From Cupriavidus sp. BIS7 (lineage in GTDB: Bacteria > Pseudomonadota > Gammaproteobacteria > Burkholderiales > Burkholderiaceae): a stretch of DNA of 64,000 nucleotides. Made by a program: the position numbers and the translations under genes. Every line of letters starts with the position of its first letter. Within the stretch, counting starts at the first letter, position 1. The notes under the pieces were generated by a model. The model worked only from the letters and a program-made list of their open reading frames with translations, was not told the DNA's origin and searched no databases. Positions 1-9,908 of the stretch are shown here, one piece after another. Location: assembly GCF_000292345.1 (NCBI RefSeq), contig NZ_ALOU01000010.1:124001-188000 (forward strand), read 5' to 3'.

Positions 1-13
1 TTTGGGGGCCTCC

Positions 14-334
14 ATGCAAGCAGAGCCAAACGAAAGCACACTCGAAACGTGCTTAGTAACGGTTCGTGGTCGTGTCCAGGGAATCGGCTATCGAGCGGCC
101 TGCGTCTGCCGAGCCAGGGAGCTAGGCGTAACAGGCTGGGTCCGCAACCGTATGGATGAATCCGTCGAGGCGACGTTGCAGGGCTCACCTGAACAGCTTG
201 CGGACATGCTCGCGTGGTTGAGCGACGGTATGGTCGACGCACTCGTCGAAGGACTCGAAACCGCCAAGTTGATGCCACCATTCCCGCGGTTCGATAGATT
301 CGGCAACTGCCTACTCTTTGACGAGTTCAAATGA
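14..334 (+). CDS. acyP: acylphosphatase
   Basis: Small cytosolic enzyme hydrolysing acyl phosphates to carboxylate and phosphate. The 106-residue product carries the family signature VRGRVQGIGYR, whose final Arg binds the phosphate, and GWVRNRMDESVEA, which holds the catalytic Asn. Length is near the usual 90-100 residues with a short N-terminal extension. The ATG at 14 is used; an in-frame TTG at 2 is possible but lies at the window edge, so the true start could be further upstream. The next gene is on the opposite strand, so there is no visible operon context. Metabolic role is not evident from the neighbours. Confidence 0.9.
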   Translation: MQAEPNESTLETCLVTVRGRVQGIGYRAACVCRARELGVTGWVRNRMDESVEATLQGSPEQLADMLAWLSDGMVDALVEGLETAKLMPPFPRFDRFGNCLLFDEFK

Positions 335-484
335 CGCCTCATAAGGCGTCGCCTCTTCCGGCACAGCCTGGCGGCAGCGATGCCCGGCGAGCGCACAGAC
401 ATATGCCCCCAGAAACTCTAGGTTCACCGCCGACTTCCGGGGCCTACTCCCGAGGGCCGACGGACTGCAACCGGCCAGGACCAG

Positions 485-703
485 TCAGTCGTCGGAGCTC
501 TTGTGTTCCTGAAATTTGCCAAACACCTGCGCGACTAACGGCACTGTTGTCATGATTCCTACGGCGAGCAGCGTCCATCCGATAGCGCGGCGCTGTTCCG
601 GATCCATTCGGTTACTTAGCAACAGTGCGAGGCCCGCGGCGCCTGCCGCCCGTGTTCCGGCAATCAATCCAATTTCAGGAATGGTCAGTGATACCTGTTT
701 CAT
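485..703 (-). CDS. small two-helix membrane protein
   Basis: Product of 72 residues with two hydrophobic stretches (about residues 10-29 and 41-60) split by a charged loop NRMDPEQRR, ending in a polar tail. This suggests a small inner-membrane hairpin protein. The start was chosen at the ATG directly preceded by a strong Shine-Dalgarno (GAGGAGGA on the minus strand, about 8 bases away); the longer open frame upstream lacks such a site. No family is recognised and there is no informative neighbour. Confidence 0.65.
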   Translation of the reverse strand: MKQVSLTIPEIGLIAGTRAAGAAGLALLLSNRMDPEQRRAIGWTLLAVGIMTTVPLVAQVFGKFQEHKSSDD

Positions 704-944
704 CTGTGCCTCCTCCTCGCGAGCTGGATAGATCTGAACCCGGGTAGTTTGTTGCACGAGCGGCTGGCATCTGGGGGCCAAGCGGCCACAACTGCGCACT
801 TTGGCGCTAGCGTTCAATCGGAAGCCTAGGGAACTCTCTCGTGAACTTCAAGGGCAGCTTTCGAGCGTCTCGGAGGACCGAAATGGGTCGGTAGCCGCCC
901 CCTGTCGCCAGAATCGACCGCGACGGACAGCATCCACCTCCGCG

Positions 945-1868
945 CTACCGGCCAAACGCCGCGAATCTCTCCGCAAGGAAATCAACGAACAACCGGATGC
1001 GGGACGACAACTGGTATCGCTGCTGGTACACGGCGTAGATATTCGCCTCGGGGGTTACGTACTGCGGCAATACCTGCACCAGGCGGCCGCTACGCAGATA
1101 GCGGTCGACATCCCATTCGGCGCGCAGCACGATGCCGTGCCCCTCAAGCGCCCAGTTCACGGCAATCTCACCATCGTTGGTCGTCAGGTTTCCGCGCACG
1201 TGAACGGATTCCGTGCGTGCCTTGGCGCCCTTGACTGGCGTCAGTCGCCACACGCCATAGGCATCGCTGCCCTGGCGGATACCGATGCAGTTATGGCGCG
1301 GCAGTTCGCTGGGGGTCTGCGGTGTGCCGTGCTCGCGCAGATAGCGTGGCGACGCGCAAAGCAGGCGGCGGTTCGGCGCCAGCAGTCGCGCCACGATGCG
1401 GGCATCGGGCGGTTCGCCAAAGCGCACGCACACATCAAACGCATCCTCGGTCAGCGGCGGTGGGTCGGCCGAAAGCTGAAGCTGCACGTCGACGTCAGGG
1501 TACATCCGGCTGTACTCGGAAATCACCGGCGCCACATGCATGCGGCCGAAGCCTAGCGTGGCATTGACGCGCAGCAGCCCGCTGGGCCGCCCCTTGGCAC
1601 TGGTCAGCAACTGCTCCAGGTCGTCCAGCTCGCCCAGGATACGGCGCGCGTGTTCGAGCAGGACTTCGCCCTCTGGCGTCAGGCTCATGCGCCGCGTGGT
1701 GCGGGTGACCAGCGGCGTGCCGATGCGGGTTTCCATCTGTCCCAGCCGCTTGCTGACGGCCGCCGTGGTAATGCCCAGATCCCGGGCCGCCGCGCTAAGG
1801 CTGCCGGCCGTGGCCAGCGCCGTGAAGAAACCCAGTTCCGCGGGCTGGATTGCGCTGTTGGCTGCCAT
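945..1868 (-). CDS. LysR-family regulator of the tartrate operon
   Basis: LysR-type regulator, 307 residues. The N-terminal winged HTH (about residues 10-65) contains LSAAARDLGITTAAVSKRLG. A substrate-binding domain follows (about 90-300), of the DmlR/TtdR-like subgroup (GLLRVNATLGFGRMHVAP). It is transcribed divergently from tartrate dehydrogenase, with 132 bp between the two starts that hold a candidate LysR box. In Agrobacterium ttu operons the regulator (TtuA) occupies this position, so tartrate or malate-type co-inducers are likely. The effector is inferred from context only. Confidence 0.9.
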   Translation of the reverse strand: MAANSAIQPAELGFFTALATAGSLSAAARDLGITTAAVSKRLGQMETRIGTPLVTRTTRRMSLTPEGEVLLEHARRILGELDDLEQLLTSAKGRPSGLLRVNATLGFGRMHVAPVISEYSRMYPDVDVQLQLSADPPPLTEDAFDVCVRFGEPPDARIVARLLAPNRRLLCASPRYLREHGTPQTPSELPRHNCIGIRQGSDAYGVWRLTPVKGAKARTESVHVRGNLTTNDGEIAVNWALEGHGIVLRAEWDVDRYLRSGRLVQVLPQYVTPEANIYAVYQQRYQLSSRIRLFVDFLAERFAAFGR

Positions 1869-1877
1869 CGCTCACCT

Positions 1878-1893
1878 TTAACCTGCAAGTTAA
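1878..1893. promoter_or_regulatory. candidate LysR operator
   Basis: Inverted repeat TTAAC-CTGCAA-GTTAA between the divergent LysR gene and tartrate dehydrogenase. It contains a T-N11-A arrangement typical of LysR recognition boxes. A further half-site-like GTTTAAC lies at 1899-1905. Position and symmetry fit autoregulation plus activation of the ttu operon. Confidence 0.5.
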
Positions 1894-2000
1894 GAATGGT
1901 TTAACTTTAGTGCCGATCCAGAACTTCGTCCATCGTCCAGAATCCGTTCAACGCTCAACCGGCGGTGAAACGGATTTCCAGACCAGACAGGAGACGAAAC

Positions 2001-3089
2001 ATGAAGACATACAAGATCGCAACGATTCCGGGCGACGGCATTGGCAAGGAAGTCGTGCCTGCGGGCCGCGAAGTCATGGAGGCCCTGATGGCCGCCGGCG
2101 CCAGCTTCCGCTTCGAGTTCGAGAACTTCGGCTGGGGCGGCGACTACTACCGGCAGCACGGTGTGATGATGCCGGCCGACGGTCTGGACTCGCTGCGCGA
2201 CAAGGACGCCATTCTGTTCGGCTCCGCCGGCGACAACCAGATTCCCGACCACATCACGCTCTGGGGCCTGCGTCTGAAGATCTGCCAGGGTTTTGACCAA
2301 TACGCCAACGTGCGCCCGACGCGCATCCTGCCCGGCATCGACGGCCCGCTCAAGCGCTGCGCCCCCGAAGACCTGAACTGGGTCATCGTCCGCGAAAACT
2401 CGGAAGGCGAATATTCAGGCGTGGGCGGCCGCGTCCATCAGGGGCATCCGATCGAAGCCGCCACCGATGTGTCGATGATGACCCGCGTCGGCGTGGAGCG
2501 CATCCTGCGCTTCGCCTTCAGGCTGGCGCAATCGCGTCCGCGCAAGCTGCTGACCGTGATCACCAAGTCCAACGCCCAGCGCCATGCCATGGTGATGTGG
2601 GACGAAGTGGCCGTACAGGTGGCCAAGGACTTCCCCGACGTCACGTGGGACAAGGAACTCGTCGACGCCGCCACCGCCCGCATGGTCAACCGTCCGAAGA
2701 CGCTCGACACCATCGTCGCCACCAATCTGCACGCCGACATCCTGAGCGACCTGGCCGCCGCGCTGGCCGGCAGCCTGGGCATCGCCCCGACCGGCAATAT
2801 CGACCCCGAGCGCCGCTACCCGTCGATGTTCGAGCCAATTCACGGCTCCGCCTTCGACATCATGGGCAAGGGCCTGGCCAACCCGGTCGGCACTTTCTGG
2901 TCGGTGGTCATGCTGCTGGAACACCTTGGCGAGAACGAGGCCGCGCAGCGCGTGATGGCCGCCATCGAAGCGGTGACCGCCAACCCGGCGCTGCACACCG
3001 GCGACCTCGGCGGCAAGGCCAGGACGGTCGACGTGACGAAGGCCGTCTGCGACTTCCTGACCGGTAACCAGCAGGCCAAGGCCGCATAA
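2001..3089 (+). CDS. ttuC: tartrate dehydrogenase/decarboxylase (D-malate dehydrogenase family)
   Basis: NAD-dependent beta-decarboxylating dehydrogenase of 362 residues, the normal size for TtuC/DmlA. Visible signatures are the N-terminal ATIPGDGIGKEVVPAG, the substrate region NSEGEYSGVGGR, the catalytic ITKSNA lysine, the metal-binding segment NLHADILSDLAAALAGSLG, and the nucleotide loop EPIHGSAFDIMGKGLANP. The family oxidises tartrate to oxaloglycolate, decarboxylates meso-tartrate to D-glycerate and can act on D-malate. The ATG at 2001 follows CAGGAGAC at the right distance; the in-frame ATG at 1965 has no such site. It is the first gene of the ttu-type operon. Confidence 0.92.
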   Translation: MKTYKIATIPGDGIGKEVVPAGREVMEALMAAGASFRFEFENFGWGGDYYRQHGVMMPADGLDSLRDKDAILFGSAGDNQIPDHITLWGLRLKICQGFDQYANVRPTRILPGIDGPLKRCAPEDLNWVIVRENSEGEYSGVGGRVHQGHPIEAATDVSMMTRVGVERILRFAFRLAQSRPRKLLTVITKSNAQRHAMVMWDEVAVQVAKDFPDVTWDKELVDAATARMVNRPKTLDTIVATNLHADILSDLAAALAGSLGIAPTGNIDPERRYPSMFEPIHGSAFDIMGKGLANPVGTFWSVVMLLEHLGENEAAQRVMAAIEAVTANPALHTGDLGGKARTVDVTKAVCDFLTGNQQAKAA

Positions 3090-3244
3090 CGCACCACCTC
3101 GGCAGTACTACCTCGCGCCCGGTGCCACACCGGGTTGCCGGCAGGCGCTCGCCGCACGCGTGCGCCTGCCCCCTTGCGGTCCCAGACGATGGCCAGCAGA
3201 GCCCCGACCGCAGGCGACTTACCTCGAATCAGCAGGAGACAGCC

Positions 3245-4600
3245 ATGATTCAAAGGCTATTAGGCAAGCTGTATGTGCAGGTCTTGCTCGGCGTGTCGGC
3301 CGGCATCGTGCTCGGCGTGTTCTATCCCGACTTCGCCAGCAGCCTCAAGCCATTCGGCGACGTATTCATCAAGCTCATCAAGATGGTCTTTGCGCCGATC
3401 ATCTTCGCCACCGTGGTGCTCGGCATCGCCCGCATGGAGAACATGAAGGAACTGGGCCGCGTCGGCGTGCGCGCCCTGCTCTACTTCGAGATCCTGTCCA
3501 CGTTCGCGCTGGCCCTCGGGTTGATCGTCGTGAACGTCGTGCAGCCCGGCGCCGGCATGAACGTCGATGCAGCACACCTCGATACCAAGGCCATCGCCAC
3601 CTACACCCACGCGGCCGAGCAGCCGCACTCGTTCATTGAGTTCCTGATGAACATGGTGCCGACCAGCGTGATCGACTCGCTGGCCCGCAACGACATCCTC
3701 CAGATCCTGGTCTTCGCCACGCTGTTCGGCATCGCGCTCTCGCATATCGGCCAGCGCGCCAGGCCCGTGGTCGACTTCCTCGAGTCGTTCACGCACGGCA
3801 TCTTTTCGGTGGTCGGCATGATCATGCGCCTGGCTCCGCTGGCCGCCTTCGGCGCTATGGCGTTCACCGTCGGCAAGTATGGCCTGGGCTCGGTGGTGTC
3901 GCTGGGCAAGCTCATGGGCACCATGTACCTCACGTGTTTCCTGTTCATCGTCGTCGTGTTGGGCGGTGTGGCACGGGTAGCGGGCTTCAACCTCTGGAAG
4001 TTCCTGCGCTATATCCGCGACGAGCTGTTCACGGTGCTCGGCACGAGCTCGTCGGAATCCGTGGTGCCGCAGTTGATGCGCAAGCTTGAGAACGCGGGCG
4101 TATCAAAGCCAGTGGTAGGTCTGGTGGTGCCGGCCGGCCTCACCTTCAACCCCGACGGCCAGTGCATCTACTACACGATGGCTGCCATCTTCATCGCGCA
4201 GGCCACCAATACCCCGCTGACGCTGACCGACCAGCTCGTAGTGCTGGGCGTACTGCTATTGACGTCGAAGGGATCGGCTGGCGTCACCGGCTCGGGCTTC
4301 ATCACGCTGGCGGCGACGCTGGCATCGATGGGCAAGATTCCCGTCGCCGGCATGGTGCTGCTGCTCGGCGTCGATCGCTTCATGTCCGAGGCGCGCGCCA
4401 TCACCAACACGATTGGCAACGCCGTGGGCACGCTGGCCATCGCGCGTTGGGTCGGCGCCATCGACCAGCAGCAGCTTGACGATGCGCTCGACGGGAAGCT
4501 CCAGGACGACCCCGAGGCATTGATCGAGCCCGCGCACACCCCGACGATGGGCACGCGGCTGACACGCGCCGCCGACGCCCACGCCGGCCTGATGCACTGA
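3245..4600 (+). CDS. dctA: C4-dicarboxylate:cation symporter DctA
   Basis: Inner-membrane symporter of the DAACS family, 451 residues, slightly longer than E. coli DctA (428). Seen are the serine-rich re-entrant loop (GTSSSESVVPQLMRK), the conserved PAGLTFNPDGQCIYYTMAA substrate/cation site and the GVDRFMSEARAITNTIGNAV helix. The start was chosen at the ATG after AGCAGGAGAC, because the upstream in-frame extension is hydrophilic and unlike the family. Between tartrate dehydrogenase and TtuD it probably imports tartrate or malate. It replaces the MFS transporter TtuB of Agrobacterium operons. Confidence 0.94.
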   Translation: MIQRLLGKLYVQVLLGVSAGIVLGVFYPDFASSLKPFGDVFIKLIKMVFAPIIFATVVLGIARMENMKELGRVGVRALLYFEILSTFALALGLIVVNVVQPGAGMNVDAAHLDTKAIATYTHAAEQPHSFIEFLMNMVPTSVIDSLARNDILQILVFATLFGIALSHIGQRARPVVDFLESFTHGIFSVVGMIMRLAPLAAFGAMAFTVGKYGLGSVVSLGKLMGTMYLTCFLFIVVVLGGVARVAGFNLWKFLRYIRDELFTVLGTSSSESVVPQLMRKLENAGVSKPVVGLVVPAGLTFNPDGQCIYYTMAAIFIAQATNTPLTLTDQLVVLGVLLLTSKGSAGVTGSGFITLAATLASMGKIPVAGMVLLLGVDRFMSEARAITNTIGNAVGTLAIARWVGAIDQQQLDDALDGKLQDDPEALIEPAHTPTMGTRLTRAADAHAGLMH

Positions 4601-4625
4601 TAGGCACTGAGAGGACGACATCGTG

Positions 4626-5891
4626 ATGGAAACCCCACAGGCTCTCGCGCTGCTGCGTCGCATGTTCGACGCGGCCATCGCCGCCGCGCAACCGTCGCTC
4701 ACGCTGGCCCGTCACCTGCCCGAACGCCCCAAGGGCCGCACCATCGTGATCGGTGCCGGCAAGGCGTCTGCGGCCATGGCCCAGGCTTTTGAAGCCGCTT
4801 GGCCCGGGCCGCTCGAAGGACTCGTGGTCACGCGCTATGGCTACGCAGTGCACTGCCAGCGCATCGAAATCGTCGAGGCAGCGCATCCGGTGCCCGATGC
4901 CGCCGGTCATGACGCCGCACGCCGCATGCTGGACCTGGTGTCCGGGCTGACCGACGACGACCTCGTGGTGAGCCTGGTGTCCGGCGGTGGCTCGTCGCTG
5001 CTGCCGCTGCCGCTAGCCGGCATCTCGCTGGAAGACAAACAGGCCGTCAATCGCGCGCTGCTGAAATCCGGCGCCACGATCACCGAGATGAACTGCGTGC
5101 GCCGCCACCTGTCAGCCATCAAGGGCGGGCGCCTGGCCGCGGCCTGCTACCCGGCACGTGTCTGCAACCTGCTGCTGTCCGATGTGCCCGGCGACGATCC
5201 GATCGATATTGCCTCCGGCCCCACGGTCGCCGATCCCACTACGCGGCACGATGCGCTCGACATCATCCGCCGCTACGGCCTGGACGTGCCTGACCACGTC
5301 CTGCGCGTGCTGGCGTCCGACGCCGCCGAGACCGTCAAGCCCGGCGACCCTCGACTACCACGCATCGATACCACGCTGATCGCCACGCCGCGCATGGCGC
5401 TGGAAGCCGCCGCAGCGGTGGCACGCGACGCCGGGTTCTCCGTCCATCTGCTGGGCGATGCCATCGAAGGCGAGGCGCGCGACGTGGGACTGGTTCTGGG
5501 CGGCATCGCGCTTGAAGCGGCTGGCCATCAACTGTTCCCCACGCCGTGCGTGCTGCTGTCTGGCGGTGAAACCACCGTGACCGTGCGTGGCAAGGGGCGC
5601 GGCGGCCGCAATGTCGAGTTCCTGCTGGCCTTGGCCATGACGCTGCGTGGACACGCCGGCATCCATGCGCTGGCCGGCGACACCGATGGCGTCGATGGCC
5701 AGGAAGAGATTGCCGGCGCCGTGATCACACCCGACACGCTGGCGCGCGCGTGGGCACTTGGTATCCGGCCACGGGACGCGCTGGCCAATAACGACGGGCA
5801 CGGATTTTTCGGAGCGCTGGGCGACGCCGTCGTCACCGGCCCCACCCTCACTAACGTCAACGACTTCCGCGCGATCCTGATCGCACCTTGA
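4626..5891 (+). CDS. ttuD: glycerate 2-kinase / hydroxypyruvate reductase (MOFRL family)
   Basis: TtuD/GckA-family enzyme of 421 residues. Motifs seen: IVIGAGKASAAMAQAFE near the N terminus, SLVSGGGSSLLPLPLAG, LLLSDVPGDDPIDIASGPT, and the C-terminal MOFRL domain with LLSGGETTVTVRGKGRGGRN and ALAGDTDGVDGQEEIAG. The family is often named hydroxypyruvate reductase, but several members phosphorylate D-glycerate to 2-phosphoglycerate. Downstream pyruvate kinase and enolase genes favour the kinase role here. A GTG at 4623 directly precedes the ATG at 4626; AGAGGA upstream serves either. Confidence 0.9.
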   Translation: METPQALALLRRMFDAAIAAAQPSLTLARHLPERPKGRTIVIGAGKASAAMAQAFEAAWPGPLEGLVVTRYGYAVHCQRIEIVEAAHPVPDAAGHDAARRMLDLVSGLTDDDLVVSLVSGGGSSLLPLPLAGISLEDKQAVNRALLKSGATITEMNCVRRHLSAIKGGRLAAACYPARVCNLLLSDVPGDDPIDIASGPTVADPTTRHDALDIIRRYGLDVPDHVLRVLASDAAETVKPGDPRLPRIDTTLIATPRMALEAAAAVARDAGFSVHLLGDAIEGEARDVGLVLGGIALEAAGHQLFPTPCVLLSGGETTVTVRGKGRGGRNVEFLLALAMTLRGHAGIHALAGDTDGVDGQEEIAGAVITPDTLARAWALGIRPRDALANNDGHGFFGALGDAVVTGPTLTNVNDFRAILIAP

Positions 5892-5903
5892 TGGAGCAAC
5901 ACC

Positions 5904-7322
5904 ATGAGACGCCTTCGCAATGCGAAGATCGTGGCCACGCTAGGCCCCGCCAGCACGTCACCCGAGACTATCGATGCCCTGTTCGAGGCGGGCGCGGACG
6001 TTTTCCGCCTGAACTTCAGCCACGGCAGCCATGACGACCACCGGCAACGGTTCGACACGATCCGCGCCATCGAACAGCAACGCGGCCGCCCGATTGGCGT
6101 GCTGCTGGACCTGCAAGGCCCGAAGCTGCGCATCGGCACGTTCGCCGATGGTCCGATCCAGTTGGCAGCCCGGCAATCGTTCCGGCTCGACCTGGACCGC
6201 GACATCCCGGGGTCGGCCACACGAGTCAGTCTGCCGCATCCAGAGATTTTCGCGGCGCTGCGAGAAGGCGCGGAACTGTTGCTCGACGACGGCAAGATCC
6301 GCCTGCGCGTGGACCGCTGCGGCGTCGAGTTCGCGGAGACCACGGTCCTCAACGGTGGTGCGCTGTCCGATCGCAAGGGCGTCAACGTGCCCGGCGTTGT
6401 GCTGCCGCTATCGGCGATGACCGAGAAGGATCATCGCGATCTCGAATTCGGGCTGACGCTCGGGGTGGACTGGATCGCACTGTCGTTTGTGCAGCGCGCC
6501 GAGGACATCCAGGAGATCAAGGCCATCGTGCAGGGGCGCGCCGGCATCGTTGCCAAGCTGGAGAAGCCGGCCGCCATCCAGAGCCTGGAGGCCATCGTCG
6601 CCGAGGCGGATGCCGTGATGGTGGCGCGCGGCGATCTGGGTGTGGAGATGCCTGCTGAACAGGTGCCGTCGCTGCAGAAACAGATCGTCCGGGCATGCCG
6701 CAAGGCCGGCAAACCGGTGATCGTGGCCACGCAAATGCTGGAATCGATGATTGCGGCGCCGGTGCCGACGCGCGCCGAGGCCTCTGACGTGGCCACGGCG
6801 GTCTACGACGGCGCCGACGCGGTGATGCTATCGGCCGAGTCGGCATCGGGATGCTATCCGGTAGAGGCCGTGAAGATGATGGATAGCATCATCACACGCA
6901 CCGAATCCGATCCGCTCTATCACGATGCCATCCAGGCCTCGCATACGCCGCCGCGCGCCGAAGCCGCCGACGCCATCGGCTACGCGGTGCGCCATGTGGC
7001 CGCGCTGCTCAAGGTGCCGGCCACCGTGGCGTACACAAGTTCCGGCTACTCCGCACTGCGCATGGCGCGCGAACGACCGGAAGTGCCGATCCTCGGCATG
7101 ACTCCACGCGTGGCGACTGCACGACGGCTCACGCTGGCGTGGGGCGTTCATGCCGTGCTGTGCCACGAAGTGGTCGACGTTCTGGAGATGGCCGATCTGG
7201 CCAGCCGCACCGTGCGCAAGGAGAACTTCGGGCAGCCGGGGCAATCGATCGTGATCTCCGCCGGCCTGCCATTCACGGTGGCCGGTACCACCAACCTGCT
7301 GCGCATCGCGCAAGTGCAATAA
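5904..7322 (+). CDS. pyk: pyruvate kinase
   Basis: Pyruvate kinase (TtuE equivalent), 472 residues, the standard length. Visible: the N-terminal RNAKIVATLGPAS strand, substrate helices with RLNFSHGSH, the active-site signature VAKLEKPAAIQSLEAIV, VARGDLGVEMPAE, the KPVIVATQMLESM loop, and a C-terminal allosteric domain. It converts phosphoenolpyruvate and ADP to pyruvate and ATP. It begins 12 bp after TtuD and ends 18 bp before enolase, so the three are almost certainly co-transcribed. It is likely an additional copy dedicated to tartrate breakdown; no other copy is visible here. Confidence 0.95.
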   Translation: MRRLRNAKIVATLGPASTSPETIDALFEAGADVFRLNFSHGSHDDHRQRFDTIRAIEQQRGRPIGVLLDLQGPKLRIGTFADGPIQLAARQSFRLDLDRDIPGSATRVSLPHPEIFAALREGAELLLDDGKIRLRVDRCGVEFAETTVLNGGALSDRKGVNVPGVVLPLSAMTEKDHRDLEFGLTLGVDWIALSFVQRAEDIQEIKAIVQGRAGIVAKLEKPAAIQSLEAIVAEADAVMVARGDLGVEMPAEQVPSLQKQIVRACRKAGKPVIVATQMLESMIAAPVPTRAEASDVATAVYDGADAVMLSAESASGCYPVEAVKMMDSIITRTESDPLYHDAIQASHTPPRAEAADAIGYAVRHVAALLKVPATVAYTSSGYSALRMARERPEVPILGMTPRVATARRLTLAWGVHAVLCHEVVDVLEMADLASRTVRKENFGQPGQSIVISAGLPFTVAGTTNLLRIAQVQ

Positions 7323-8636
<1,314 letters not shown>

Positions 8637-8677
8637 CACCGCATTTTTCCCAACCACTAGAAGAAGAGGAGACAACC

Positions 8678-9682
8678 ATGCGCAACTTCAACCCATTGTT
8701 CAACCCATTGACGATCCGCCGGCTCTGCGGCCTGTCGCTTTTCGTCCTCGGGCTCAGTGGCCAGTCACTGACGATGGCGCAGGAATGGCCTGCCAAGCCG
8801 ATCAGCCTGGTCGTGCCCTTTCCATCCGGCGGTACCACCGACATCCTGGCCCGCGCGCTGGGCGACCAGTTGTCGAAGAACCTTGGCCAGCCCGTCATCG
8901 TCGAGAACCGGCCGGGTGCCGGAGCCACTCTGGGCGCCGACTATGTCGCCAAGGCCAGGCCCGACGGCTACACGCTGCTGATGGGCGCCGTACATCATAC
9001 GATCGCTACATCCGTCTACAAGAAGCTGCCCTACAGCTTCCAGAAGGACCTCATTCCGGTGTCGACGTTGGCGATGGTACCCAACGTACTGGTCGTCAAT
9101 AGCGCGAAGACACCGGTGAAGAACGTGGCGGAACTGGTCGCGCTGGCGAAGAAGGCATCGCTCGAGCTGTCCTATGGTTCGAACGGCAATGGCACCGCAC
9201 AGCATCTGATCGGCACGCAGTTTCAGGCGGCCACCGGCACCCAGTTACTGCATGTGCCATACAAGGGCAGCGGCCCACTGACTACCGACCTGCTAGGCGG
9301 CCAGGTAACGATGTCGTTCGACACACTGACTACTGTGCTGCCGCACATCAAGGCCGGCAAGCTCAAGGCGCTGGCAGTTACCACGTCAAAGCGCTCCAGT
9401 GTGTTGCCCGAGGTGCCCACGATGGAGGAATCCGGGCTCAAGGGCTTCGATATCGGCACGTGGTTCGGCGTGCTGGCGCCAGCCGCGACCCCCAAGCCAA
9501 TCGTCGCGCGGCTCAACGCCGAAATCGTGAAGATCGTGAACTCGCCGGAATTCCAGCAACGCATGGCCGCCGCCGGTGCAGAGCCGATGCCAAGTACCCA
9601 GGAAGCTTTCGCCAAGCGCATTGGCGACGAAACAAGCAAGTTTGCGGTGCTGGTGAAAGAAGGAAACGTGTCGATCGAGTAG
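8678..9682 (+). CDS. Bug-family periplasmic solute-binding protein
   Basis: TctC/Bug extracytoplasmic receptor, 334 residues. A signal peptide of about 34 residues (hydrophobic LSLFVLGLSG..., cleavage probably after TMAQ) precedes EWPAKPISLVVPFPSGGTTD, the typical mature start. Later blocks include RPGAGATLGADYVAKA and GGQVTMSFDTL. Such proteins bind carboxylates in the periplasm and normally feed TctAB membrane subunits, which are absent from the window. A strong AGAAGAGGAG ribosome site lies upstream. Operon membership suggests tartrate or a related acid as ligand, perhaps for sensing. The ligand is inferred. Confidence 0.9.
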   Translation: MRNFNPLFNPLTIRRLCGLSLFVLGLSGQSLTMAQEWPAKPISLVVPFPSGGTTDILARALGDQLSKNLGQPVIVENRPGAGATLGADYVAKARPDGYTLLMGAVHHTIATSVYKKLPYSFQKDLIPVSTLAMVPNVLVVNSAKTPVKNVAELVALAKKASLELSYGSNGNGTAQHLIGTQFQAATGTQLLHVPYKGSGPLTTDLLGGQVTMSFDTLTTVLPHIKAGKLKALAVTTSKRSSVLPEVPTMEESGLKGFDIGTWFGVLAPAATPKPIVARLNAEIVKIVNSPEFQQRMAAAGAEPMPSTQEAFAKRIGDETSKFAVLVKEGNVSIE

Positions 9683-9696
9683 CCAGAGAGAGCCGG

Positions 9697-9740
9697 CTCA
9701 CCGCGCACGAAGCAGGCACGCCAGTGCGACGCGCGGTGAG
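9697..9740 (+). terminator. stem-loop after the ttu operon
   Basis: Perfect 10-bp stem CTCACCGCGC ... GCGCGGTGAG with a 24-base loop, 14 bp after the Bug receptor stop. No T-run follows, so if it ends transcription it is not a canonical intrinsic terminator. It may instead protect the 3' end of the mRNA. The remaining stretch to 9908 holds no convincing gene. Confidence 0.35.
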
Positions 9741-9908
9741 GCTCAGCGATACAGCCCCGTCGCCGGGTCAATGGGCCCATCTTCGCGCGGCGCCAGGCGC
9801 AGCCGGTCCAGCGCGTCATCCTGTCTGCTGGTGACATGCATACGTGGCTTCTGATTGGTGCCAGCCACTCCTTCAGTAACCATGTGGAAATGAAGGCAAT
9901 CGAAGGTC

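Noticed and set aside
801-1556. Long plus-strand frame opposite the LysR gene
   Set aside because: It is the antisense of a clear LysR regulator; GC-rich DNA commonly leaves such frames open.
9743-9883. Short minus-strand frame of 46 codons ending GPIDPATGLYR after the ttu operon
   Set aside because: No ribosome site and no recognised family; it overlaps the stem-loop region and is probably chance or a small relic.
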